A DNA stretch of 64,000 nucleotides from Tunicatimonas sp964551335 (GTDB taxonomy: Bacteria; Bacteroidota; Bacteroidia; Cytophagales; Cyclobacteriaceae), in contig CAZKCO010000033.1 of assembly GCA_964551335.1 (NCBI GenBank), positions 1-64,000 on the forward strand, read 5' to 3'. The notes under the pieces were generated by a model. The model did no database searches. It had not been told where the DNA came from and saw only the letters and a program-made list of their open reading frames with translations. Positions 53,460 through 61,744 of this stretch are shown here, in pieces. How positions within the stretch are numbered: the first letter of the stretch is position 1; every line of letters starts with the position of its first letter. Both the position numbers and the translations under genes were made by a program.

Positions 53460-54218
53460 ATGCTTAAAGAAGAGACATTAGCAAAAACGCCTACTACAGC
53501 AGAATCTTTAATTCCTCAGTTAACCCTGGATTGCACCATCTTAGGGTTTCACGAAGGGCAGCTGCGGGTGCTACTGCTTCGCTGGAAAGGTACGCAGGAA
53601 TGGAGTTTGCCGGGCGGACCTATCTACCAATCCGAAGCGCTGGATGACGCGGCCTACCGGGTACTGAAAGAACGAACCTGTCTGGAGAAAATTTTTTTAC
53701 AGCAGTTTCATACGTTCGGAGAGCTACCTCGCTACGATCTGGCGGAAATTCAGAAAAAACTTAAGCACATTATTGATCCTGATTTGTGGTACAAGCGGGC
53801 AATTTCGGTCGGTTATTATGCTTTGGTAGACTATTCTGAAGTATCGCCCACTTCCGATCAGTTTACCGATGAATGCAGGTGGTGGGACGTTGACGGTATA
53901 CCTGAGTTACTTTTCGACCACAACCACATCATTGATGAGGCGCTAAAAGCATTGCAAATTGAGATCAGCCTGCAACCTATCGGATATAACCTACTGCCGG
54001 AAAAATTCACTATGCCCGAGTTACGCCGCTTATACGAGACGATACTGGGTCGGGAATTGGACCCTCGTAACTTCCACAAGAAGATGAATGGGCTCGGTAT
54101 TCTGGAACGGCTTAAAGAGCGCAAGCGGGGAGGAGCTCACAAAGCCCCGTATCTCTATCGATTTAACAAAGCTGAGTACGAAGCTAAACTCAAAGAGGGA
54201 AATCTCTCCTTCTTATAG
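53460..54218 (+). CDS. NrtR-type transcriptional regulator (Nudix-like plus winged helix)
   Basis: 252 aa. N-terminal Nudix-like domain (LDCTILGFHEGQLRVLLLRWK, SLPGGPIYQSEALDDAAYRVLKERT): the Nudix box is degenerate (KERT in place of REETG), as expected for a sensor without hydrolase activity. The C-terminal winged helix is seen in FTMPELRRLYETILGRELDPRNFHKKM. In Bacteroidota this group includes regulators of sugar use such as arabinose regulators. It is divergent from the esterase operon, and its likely targets are those genes and itself. Confidence 0.88.
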   Translation: MLKEETLAKTPTTAESLIPQLTLDCTILGFHEGQLRVLLLRWKGTQEWSLPGGPIYQSEALDDAAYRVLKERTCLEKIFLQQFHTFGELPRYDLAEIQKKLKHIIDPDLWYKRAISVGYYALVDYSEVSPTSDQFTDECRWWDVDGIPELLFDHNHIIDEALKALQIEISLQPIGYNLLPEKFTMPELRRLYETILGRELDPRNFHKKMNGLGILERLKERKRGGAHKAPYLYRFNKAEYEAKLKEGNLSFL

Positions 54219-54313
54219 ATCATCATGATGCATACTCGGCCCGGACTCCATAACTTATTCGGTAATAGCTTGAGAGATTCGCACTTATACCAACTTTGAT
54301 TCTTGCCAAGAGA

Positions 54314-55315
54314 TTAGAGTTCTCGCAGAGCTCTTACCAGCAAATAGCCCAGATACCCTTCGTCGCGGTTAAGGATACCCAGACGGTTGTTGGTCATGTG
54401 TACGTAGCTTTCGTAGACTGTCCACAGTATCTGCTGATTATCCGGAACAGGTAGCGAGGAATCAAAGGAATGATGAGAAGGAGACACCAATCGTTGTTCT
54501 CGCTGAGCCTGATCTATTTGCTTTTTAATCTGTTGCATATCATTGATCCACTGCTGAAACCAGAGCTGGCCGAATTGTACCTCCTGCTCTAGCCCTTCCC
54601 AAAGCGCACTTACGATGTTCAGTATTTGAGATTTTTGTCGCTCATACGACTGAGCAAAGGCTTTCAGTACTTCATCCTGACGCTGCTGGAGAACTTCCGC
54701 ACCTACTTCCTCGCCAGACTGATAATAAGCCCGCGGTAGCCAGTGCCGGAATACCAGTTGAAAAAACTCTCCTGCTTCCTTACGGGAAAGGCCTAGCTGG
54801 TAAAGCATGGCTAGGTGCAGTTGAATTCCTACACCTAAAGCCCGCTGGTAATTCCATTCCGGACTTTGAGCAATGGCTTTCAGTACTACCTGAGATGAAG
54901 AATAAAACAGTTGCTCGGCAATAGTAATTCCCCGCACACCACCGTAGCGATCTACTTCCGGCTCGTACGAAATAAACTGCACCGAATTGTTAAGATACCA
55001 GGCTTGATCTTCAGGAAGCTGAGCCAGCCAGGCCGGTTCGGGGCGTTGTGAAGGGTGCTGCTGAAAGTAGCTTCGGAAGTGGCTTATCAGTTTATGTTTC
55101 ACCGCGCGTTCCAACCGGGAGGCATTACCGTGAAAGCGCAGACGGATGTGCGGGCCTCTTTCCCAGTAGCGAATAAAAAAGAATTGATCCGCCAGTTGTT
55201 CTTCCCGCATCTGATTAGCAAAGGGAAGTACCGCCTCGGTTAAGAATTTCTCCCAAGGCTCGGCATAGTATAAATGCGCCGCCAGCCAGGTGTTTTTTTT
55301 GTCGGGCATATTCAA
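54314..55315 (-). CDS. SpaB-C/thiopeptide-type bacteriocin biosynthesis protein (split LanB elimination domain)
   Basis: 333 aa. The FFIRYWERGPHIRLRF motif, SYEPEVDRYGG and the C-terminal HMTNNRLGI are typical of the thiopeptide-type bacteriocin biosynthesis family, which removes the glutamyl group to make dehydroalanine/dehydrobutyrine. In classic class I LanB enzymes this domain is fused to the C-terminus of the dehydratase. Here it is separate and comes last in the operon, 181 nt after the large LanB gene. Alternative start at Met3. A Diels-Alder-like pyridine synthase role, as in thiopeptide TclM-type relatives, is possible but LanC and C39 neighbours favour elimination. Confidence 0.88.
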   Translation of the reverse strand: MNMPDKKNTWLAAHLYYAEPWEKFLTEAVLPFANQMREEQLADQFFFIRYWERGPHIRLRFHGNASRLERAVKHKLISHFRSYFQQHPSQRPEPAWLAQLPEDQAWYLNNSVQFISYEPEVDRYGGVRGITIAEQLFYSSSQVVLKAIAQSPEWNYQRALGVGIQLHLAMLYQLGLSRKEAGEFFQLVFRHWLPRAYYQSGEEVGAEVLQQRQDEVLKAFAQSYERQKSQILNIVSALWEGLEQEVQFGQLWFQQWINDMQQIKKQIDQAQREQRLVSPSHHSFDSSLPVPDNQQILWTVYESYVHMTNNRLGILNRDEGYLGYLLVRALREL

Positions 55316-55496
55316 AGGTTTGTCGTTGGTTATTAGTCCTTTTTCCTATAAAACTACTTGACTGAAATTCAGTAGAAATTGCTACGCAGAAATCATGAAA
55401 TTACTACAACAGGTGACTGCATTAATTTCCATCAATTTCTTACCGTCCATGCAAGTCATAATTTCTACTAACTTCTGACTTCTCCCGCCCCCCGCT

Positions 55497-58379
55497 CTAA
55501 GTATACCATTGTACTACGTATTCGCTGACGTATTTCTGCTGATCTATCGTTAACATATCGTCGCCGGAGGGAAGCATTTCGGTAATCACTACCGCAGTTG
55601 GTTCTTTCAGCAGTAGCTTCTCCAGCAATCCCACCAGCAGGGGATTAGCAAAGCTGATGTACTGCGGCTTGTAATCATCGCGGCTTAGCTTGGTTTTCTT
55701 TTGCTCCGAGGTAGTATCGCCTCCCCGATTGGGGTTCAGCGTGATAAAAATATCTTCGGGCATTTGCTGCTCCTTACGCCAGAGGTTTATCCGGTAATAA
55801 TAAGCAGCGTCTGACTCCTGGGGTTCTCGCCGGGGAATATGATCGTAGGGAACTACCCAGGTTTTACGCTGCAGCGTGATCTGATCTTCATAATTGATTC
55901 TCGGATAAACCCGAATGGTGCTTCCCTCTTCCGTAGCCGGAGAGCTTAACTGGTTGACCACCTGCTGAATAGGGTTGGTGTAGCGGTACTCAGCTTTGGT
56001 AAATTTTTCTAACAACTGAAACAGCGGTGACCTTCCCTGTGAGCCCTGGAAGCCTAAATCCATTACATAGGCTCGCTTGTCCGAGGGCTGATGAACGAGC
56101 TGCAAATTTTCTTCTTCCGCATTGTAGCGAACCACAAAATCAGTGATCGGGATTTGCTGGGAGGCGGGTAGGCTGTTGTGTCCCCCGGGCATGCGTACCT
56201 CCTGCGGTAGCAAGGGCGGGTGAAGATTGGCATTGAAGTAGGAAGCATCACAGTCCTCAATCAACAGGCTGTTTTTATCTTGCAGTTGCTGGTTCCAATC
56301 GCGGATATCTTCGGTAACCTGGTAGGGCAAGATGTGCAGAAAGCGGCTCATCATCCGCCCGTAGCCCGGAAATAGCGCGTTGATCACTCCTTTGAGTACT
56401 AATCCTTGTTCGGCATCTTCTTCCTGATAGAACTGGACAAACCCTCCGTATGAATTGGACCCTGCCGATGAGGGTTCAAGCTCCAGCGAAGTGTTCACTC
56501 CCTCAATATCTTCGTAAGTAATGTTGACCAAGTCCGAAGAAATACTGCCTCTGGTTTTTAGCTGCTCGGCCAAAGCTTGGTTCCACTGCTGTACCTGATT
56601 TCGCTTCTTTTCCAGCTCGGGAATAGAGAAGGTTTCACTGGCTTTTTCCGAAGACGCCGAATCATTGGTATCCGCAGAGTCTGCCGAAGTAGCACTTTGT
56701 TTTTTTGCTTTCTGTTCGGCTTCTACCTTCTTCACATCGCGGTAGTAATGTTCGTAGAACTGGAGGAGGGGTACTACGGCATCGCTAGCGTAGTGCTCCA
56801 GAAAGTAGTGTTTCATAGTGGCGCGCTCGCTATCGTGCCCTCGAAACAGCGGCAGGGCTTGTAGCAGTTTTTCTACTTTCGCCACCCACTGTTGCAAAGG
56901 TTGATTGCCCAGGGTAATGGCTACCTGTCGGGTGGTATCCTCGTAGAACATCTGTTCGGGCTTAAAGTAGAAGAACGTAGCATTATGATGCTGAAACGCC
57001 ACCTTCTCGGGCGGGGCCGGGGGCAACTCCACCGCGACCGCTTCAGAACCATCATTCTTTTGTTCCTGTTGCATCTGCCGGTATCGGGCCAGACGCTCTT
57101 CGTAGGTGAGCCGCTCTTCTTCGGGTAAGCCTGCCGCCTCGTGCAGCCGCATACATACCGCCCGAAAGGCATCGTACGATTGGGTTAGTAGTTGCTGCCG
57201 CTCATCCACATCCGCTTCAGAGTACAGCTCGGCCCAGGCCCGAATATTCTTCAAGGTTTGAATGAGATCGTCGGTGAGCGGTACGTCCTTCTCCCGCAGG
57301 CCTTTCAGTACTCTTACCAGTTGTTCATCCCAGTTGGGGTCAATACCCGACACGGTGAAGTCAAACTCCAGAAACCCGAAATCAGTTAGCTTGCGAACGT
57401 ACTGCTCAATTGCTTCGATATCCGCCTCTACGTAGTCGGTTATCTCGTTGACCAAATCCTGAAAAGTGATCCCGGCCGGTTCAGCCTTGCACAGTTCTAG
57501 TACTAGTTTCACTATGGGTTGCTGCGGCAACCGCTGAAAGGCTTCAATATTGTGGTGATTGGTCAGGTAAAGATACTGCTCTTCGGCATTGGTAATGGTT
57601 GGATTAGCCCGAAGCAGCAGATGCCGGTAGATAGCCGGATAGCTGGTAATCAACCCCTTCAAATAGCGGAAAAGCTGATTATTCAGCCGGGTATGCCCTA
57701 CCACCTTAGACTGGCTATCGGAGCTAACCTGAATAGGAGCAGCGGTGGGCACGATGGTACCCAGGCTCAAATTATTAAAGGTACTGAACGGTGAGTTCTT
57801 CGCCTTGATTCGGGTGAGATACTTGAGCAGACTCTGCTCTGTTCGTAACTGCTTTTTTGCTAATGACCCCGGCGAGGCCTTGCGGTAGGACGGCAGCTTC
57901 TTCAGAAAGCCCTGACTGGATAGAACCAATCCTTTTCGCAGTGCTTCTTCCTGCGAGAACGTCTGTAACTGAGTTCGCATTTGCGGCAACTGTTGCTCGT
58001 ATTGCTGGTAAGCCTGCTGCCGCAATTGCTTCCCTTTCTCCGCTCCTTTCAGATAGCGCTGCACTGCGTTTTGCAGCTCTTCGGGCATCCACTGTAGCGC
58101 TTTCTTTAGTTTTCCGGCTTTAATTTTCCGGCCATTGTACAGATCGCGCCGAACATTCTGCACCTGATTTTGAGCCTGAGTGTCATCCAGCGTGCGGATA
58201 AACTCGAGTAGCTCCTCACACAGGGTTTCTTTCTGGCGGGTCCGTTTTTGCTCAAAACGTATCAGGCCGCTGAGTGTCTCCTCCAGATCAGATTGTTTCA
58301 GGGCTTCCAGGGCGTTATAAGAGCTGCCGCCCAGGCGAACTAGTACGTGTGGAAATAGCGAATCCGATGTAGTATTCAT
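55497..58379 (-). CDS. lanB: Lantibiotic dehydratase (LanB-type, glutamylation part)
   Basis: 960 aa from MNTTSDSLF (the Met at 58409 overlaps the preceding gene). Lant_dehydr_N features: SLFPHVLVRLGGSSYNALEAL at the start, LRTEQSLLKYLTRIKAKNSPFSTF, and TRLNNQLFRYLKGLITS. It glutamylates Ser/Thr of a precursor peptide with Glu-tRNA. The domain of NisB is about 700 residues; this protein is about 250 longer, with a low-complexity Ser/Ala/Asp/Lys insert (about 580-610, KKQSATSADSADTNDSASSEK). No SpaB-C domain is present at the end; that function is encoded separately. 13 nt separate it from the HlyD gene. Confidence 0.9.
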   Translation of the reverse strand: MNTTSDSLFPHVLVRLGGSSYNALEALKQSDLEETLSGLIRFEQKRTRQKETLCEELLEFIRTLDDTQAQNQVQNVRRDLYNGRKIKAGKLKKALQWMPEELQNAVQRYLKGAEKGKQLRQQAYQQYEQQLPQMRTQLQTFSQEEALRKGLVLSSQGFLKKLPSYRKASPGSLAKKQLRTEQSLLKYLTRIKAKNSPFSTFNNLSLGTIVPTAAPIQVSSDSQSKVVGHTRLNNQLFRYLKGLITSYPAIYRHLLLRANPTITNAEEQYLYLTNHHNIEAFQRLPQQPIVKLVLELCKAEPAGITFQDLVNEITDYVEADIEAIEQYVRKLTDFGFLEFDFTVSGIDPNWDEQLVRVLKGLREKDVPLTDDLIQTLKNIRAWAELYSEADVDERQQLLTQSYDAFRAVCMRLHEAAGLPEEERLTYEERLARYRQMQQEQKNDGSEAVAVELPPAPPEKVAFQHHNATFFYFKPEQMFYEDTTRQVAITLGNQPLQQWVAKVEKLLQALPLFRGHDSERATMKHYFLEHYASDAVVPLLQFYEHYYRDVKKVEAEQKAKKQSATSADSADTNDSASSEKASETFSIPELEKKRNQVQQWNQALAEQLKTRGSISSDLVNITYEDIEGVNTSLELEPSSAGSNSYGGFVQFYQEEDAEQGLVLKGVINALFPGYGRMMSRFLHILPYQVTEDIRDWNQQLQDKNSLLIEDCDASYFNANLHPPLLPQEVRMPGGHNSLPASQQIPITDFVVRYNAEEENLQLVHQPSDKRAYVMDLGFQGSQGRSPLFQLLEKFTKAEYRYTNPIQQVVNQLSSPATEEGSTIRVYPRINYEDQITLQRKTWVVPYDHIPRREPQESDAAYYYRINLWRKEQQMPEDIFITLNPNRGGDTTSEQKKTKLSRDDYKPQYISFANPLLVGLLEKLLLKEPTAVVITEMLPSGDDMLTIDQQKYVSEYVVQWYT

Positions 58380-58392
58380 AAGTAGTATTGTT

Positions 58393-59694
58393 TTAAGCTG
58401 CCTGGTCAATAAGTTGGCGAAGCTGGTAAAATATGCGTTCTAACAATCGTAGATCACGGGTAACAATACCGGCCGTGCCCTGCATCTCCTGCCGGAACGG
58501 AAGTTCTTTGCGGTAGCTGGTGGTTAGCCCCTCGGGCAGCCGCACGGCAATGGTGTACAACTGCTGGTGGGGCACCGCCGAAATAGAGGCCACTTCGCCC
58601 CGCACCGTTCCGTACTCGGCGTAGGGATAATTATCAAATTTGATTCGAACGGTTTGTCCAATCTCCACTTTTCCGGAGCCGGCAATCGGCATGCGCACCT
58701 GACCGTAGAGCGCGTCAGCCTGAGGCACCACCGTCATGATCTCTTCCCCGGGCCGCACAAAGTGAGCGTTGCTCCAGTAGTTGGTCAACGTAATCTGTCC
58801 CGACAGCGGGGCCTTTAGTAAATATTGTTGCTCCCAAGCGGCTAATTCACTTTCTAGCTGCCGCTGGGCATCGCTGATCGCTGCCTGAGCTTCGGCCTGC
58901 TGTTGGTCTCGCGCCAGCCGCTGCTCCAGAATCTGAGCCTGTAGCTGGGTAATCTGAATGGCGTTGGTCAGCTTGTTGGCCTGCACGGCCTCGTAGCTTT
59001 GCTGTATTTTCAGGAAGGCAACCTGCCGTTGCTCCCAGTCGGCGGCGGCAATGGTTTGCTGTTGGTAGAGCATCTGATCCCGGTCGTACTGTTTTTGAGC
59101 CAGGGCTAGTTCTTTTGAGAGTATGTCGGCCTGCTGCTCTAATGACTGGCTCAACTGCTGATACTGCTGCACGCGCTCCTGCAAAGCGGTAATGCGCTGA
59201 TCGTAAGCCGCCTGCTGCCGCATCAATCGCTCATCGCGTAACGTACTAATAAACCGCAGGTAGGCCGACTGTAGCTCACCCAACTGCATGGCAGTAGAGA
59301 AATCTGCGGAACGGTCGGGATGCAGTTTATAATCCGCGAGTTGCTGCTTTAGCTGCATGATGTCTTCCTGCCGGGCGGGATTCTCCAGATACCCCAGTAC
59401 TTCTCCTTCTTCTACCAGTTGCTTATCCTGCTTGCCGAGGTGCAAACGGCCTCCGGCCCGGGCTACAATGGGGGCGGGAGGCGTATGGGTGGTCAGCACT
59501 ATCTGGGCGGTGATGGTATCCGGGTAGCGAACCAGCCAGCTCCCGAGCAGCACGAAAGCCAGGATAACGAAAATAAAGGTAATACCCCAACGGAGCGTCC
59601 AACCGGGAATATGTCCCAGAATCTCCTGCACGTCTTCGCTACGAGTATCAGCCGGAGCCACTGAGGCGGTACCGTTAAGAGGAGATAGAGGCAT
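58393..59694 (-). CDS. HlyD-family periplasmic adaptor
   Basis: 433 aa. One N-terminal membrane helix (about 35-55, ITFIFVILAFVLLGSWLVRYP), then a biotinyl-lipoyl-like hairpin split by a long coiled coil (LQERVQQYQQLSQSLEQQADILSKELALAQKQYD) and the second lipoyl half (LKAPLSGQITLTNYWSNAHFVRPGEEIMTVVPQ). It joins the inner-membrane C39 exporter to an outer-membrane TolC-like channel, so the product would leave the cell in one step. No TolC gene is in view. Confidence 0.92.
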   Translation of the reverse strand: MPLSPLNGTASVAPADTRSEDVQEILGHIPGWTLRWGITFIFVILAFVLLGSWLVRYPDTITAQIVLTTHTPPAPIVARAGGRLHLGKQDKQLVEEGEVLGYLENPARQEDIMQLKQQLADYKLHPDRSADFSTAMQLGELQSAYLRFISTLRDERLMRQQAAYDQRITALQERVQQYQQLSQSLEQQADILSKELALAQKQYDRDQMLYQQQTIAAADWEQRQVAFLKIQQSYEAVQANKLTNAIQITQLQAQILEQRLARDQQQAEAQAAISDAQRQLESELAAWEQQYLLKAPLSGQITLTNYWSNAHFVRPGEEIMTVVPQADALYGQVRMPIAGSGKVEIGQTVRIKFDNYPYAEYGTVRGEVASISAVPHQQLYTIAVRLPEGLTTSYRKELPFRQEMQGTAGIVTRDLRLLERIFYQLRQLIDQAA

Positions 59695-59697
59695 AGG

Positions 59698-61743
59698 TTA
59701 GTGGGTTTCTTGAATATTAGTGTGGTATTGCGTAGCAACTGTAACCTGTAACGGGTGCTTAGTAGGGTCAATTAGCAACCCAACCCGGATAGCAGCCTGC
59801 ATCTGCTTGAGCATCAACTCTTCAATCCTGAGGTTGGTAATTGGGTCAGCTACCTGACTTTTTACGATCTGCATTCCCTCCGCTACTGTCTTCTCATTTA
59901 TGAAAGCTTCCAGTATCGTTTGCCCAAAGGCATTCAGAGACTGCTCCCGAATGCCCTGGGTAGTAGGAATTAGCAATACGGCGTGATCGCCTTCGTCTTC
60001 CTGAAGGTTATTCACCCAGCTTTCGGTAGTATTCTGGCTCCAGTTCCAGGAGGTGGTTTGTAGGGCAACGTCGGGGTCTAACTGTAGTACTTCTCTCATT
60101 AATGCCGGTTTGTCTAGCGATAGTAATCGTTCGGCATCCGCAGCTTTTTGACTCTGCTTGAACAATAGTAGTGTATCGCTGCTTATTTGCTCGTCCAGGG
60201 CTGCCCGGCTGTCCTCCAGATGCCATACATCGACGATCGCCGCCCGAAAGTTTATGGGTAGTTGGTTAGCTTTTCGCAGGACAAAGTCTTGCCAGTAAAA
60301 ACGCTGGTATAAAGGCATCGCAGTTGATGAAGTGTCGCTCACCAAATCCTGTCCCTGGTTGAGATGTTGAATGAGATGAACCGTGCGGGGAAAACGGTTT
60401 TCTAACAATTGCTCCTGTACTTCGGCTATTGATAAAGCCAAGTGCGGATATTCGCCGGCGTTGGGCAAGCCAGCGTAAGTAGCCGAAAGCCGCGGTGCCA
60501 AAACGGAAGGAACCTGCTGAGGTGAAAGCACCCTCAGGTAAAAGTATCCGATTCCAGCAATGCCGTTGAACAGGCTACGGTCTTCCCCTTCGTAGCGGGT
60601 ACCCGACCGGTACAGTCCCTCCTGCTGCCAGATTTGAAGCGCGCGCCAGGCTACTCCCTGCGCCATCAGTTGGTACTGCGGATTATTCAATACTCGAGAG
60701 GCTTCCAGAAAGAGATCAGCGTTGCCTCCCCGTCCGTGACACAGGGTAAAGGTAGCGGGTGCCAGACTGTTCAGGTCGGTGGTTCGGGTTTTTTCGGTTG
60801 CCGCCACCGCCTCGTCGAAGTACACCAGTTTTCCGAGTTGTTTGTAGGCCCGCAGGCGGGAATGCCCGATACCGGCAGCCCCGTGGCACCAGGCGTTCAT
60901 ATCGGTTCCTCGGGTGAAAAACTCTAATTCTCCCTGCTGATAGGCTTCCTGGAATTTTTGTTCGTCTTCCTGGGTGAGCAGGCTCATTCTAAAGTCAGGC
61001 CAGTTTTTAGCCTCCGGGCTATAGTAAGCCCGTTCGTAGCTGAAAGCCAGTTCGGCCAGCCAGAAGAATGCCGGATTCTGAAAATAGTGTCCTAACTCCA
61101 AAAAGGCGTAGCCCACTCCCGACGCTCCGTGCGAAAAGCCACAAAGTCCCCGAACATTCCGGCTAGAGCGATCCCAGTACAACCCGGTTTGATGGCAATG
61201 AATGGTGGCCAGTAGTTGGGCTACGTACTGATCTAGGGAGCGAAGTATCTTCTCGTTTTGCGTAACTTGGTGCAGCTGTAGTAGCCCAACTACCGTACCG
61301 GAGATTCCGTTGATGTATTCGGCCACGGTGTCTGGCACCTGATCTGGCAGCAGTTGATTGATGTGTTTGTTAGCCTGGCTTAGTGCGTAATCATCTTCCA
61401 GAATTTGGTAAGCCCGTAGCCAGGCAAAAGGCAGAGACAACTGTCCGGTAAGAAAAGCCATAGTATCGTTCTCACGGAACTCTTGTTGTTCCACCCAATG
61501 TAGTCCTTCCCGAGCTGCGCTCCGGAACCGTTCTTCCTGCGTCTGTTGGTAGAGGGTTAGTAAGAATAGCGCGATACCGCTCACTCCGCTGTATAAACTG
61601 GTTTCCGCTTCCCAGTGAATTTCGGTACCCACCTGGTTGACCGTAAGCCAGTATCGCCCGTTACGATCTACTCGAGATTCTTCTAGCAGTTGATCGCCAA
61701 TACGCACTGCTTCCGCTAGCAATTCCTGGTTCGAAAATTCCAT
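59698..61743 (-). CDS. lanC: LanC-like lanthionine cyclase with long C-terminal extension
   Basis: 681 aa; usual LanC proteins have about 400-450. The alpha-toroid domain covers about 1-430. The zinc ligands are present: Cys286 (AWCHGAAG), Cys335 and His336 (TLCHGRGG), close to the nisin cyclase positions. It should add Cys thiols to dehydroamino acids to form lanthionine rings. Residues about 440-681 form an extra domain without recognised motif (LYQRFYWQDFVLRKANQLP, FGQTILEAFINEKTVAEGMQ). It ends 3 nt before the HlyD gene and begins 1 nt after the exporter stop. Confidence 0.92.
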   Translation of the reverse strand: MEFSNQELLAEAVRIGDQLLEESRVDRNGRYWLTVNQVGTEIHWEAETSLYSGVSGIALFLLTLYQQTQEERFRSAAREGLHWVEQQEFRENDTMAFLTGQLSLPFAWLRAYQILEDDYALSQANKHINQLLPDQVPDTVAEYINGISGTVVGLLQLHQVTQNEKILRSLDQYVAQLLATIHCHQTGLYWDRSSRNVRGLCGFSHGASGVGYAFLELGHYFQNPAFFWLAELAFSYERAYYSPEAKNWPDFRMSLLTQEDEQKFQEAYQQGELEFFTRGTDMNAWCHGAAGIGHSRLRAYKQLGKLVYFDEAVAATEKTRTTDLNSLAPATFTLCHGRGGNADLFLEASRVLNNPQYQLMAQGVAWRALQIWQQEGLYRSGTRYEGEDRSLFNGIAGIGYFYLRVLSPQQVPSVLAPRLSATYAGLPNAGEYPHLALSIAEVQEQLLENRFPRTVHLIQHLNQGQDLVSDTSSTAMPLYQRFYWQDFVLRKANQLPINFRAAIVDVWHLEDSRAALDEQISSDTLLLFKQSQKAADAERLLSLDKPALMREVLQLDPDVALQTTSWNWSQNTTESWVNNLQEDEGDHAVLLIPTTQGIREQSLNAFGQTILEAFINEKTVAEGMQIVKSQVADPITNLRIEELMLKQMQAAIRVGLLIDPTKHPLQVTVATQYHTNIQETH

Positions 61744-61744
61744 A

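Noticed and set aside
55382..55459. A 25-codon minus-strand frame with three Cys residues between lanB and the SpaB-C gene, a possible lanthipeptide precursor
   Set aside because: It is much too short, has no recognisable leader or Gly-Gly cleavage site and no ribosome-binding support; the gap is otherwise unremarkable.
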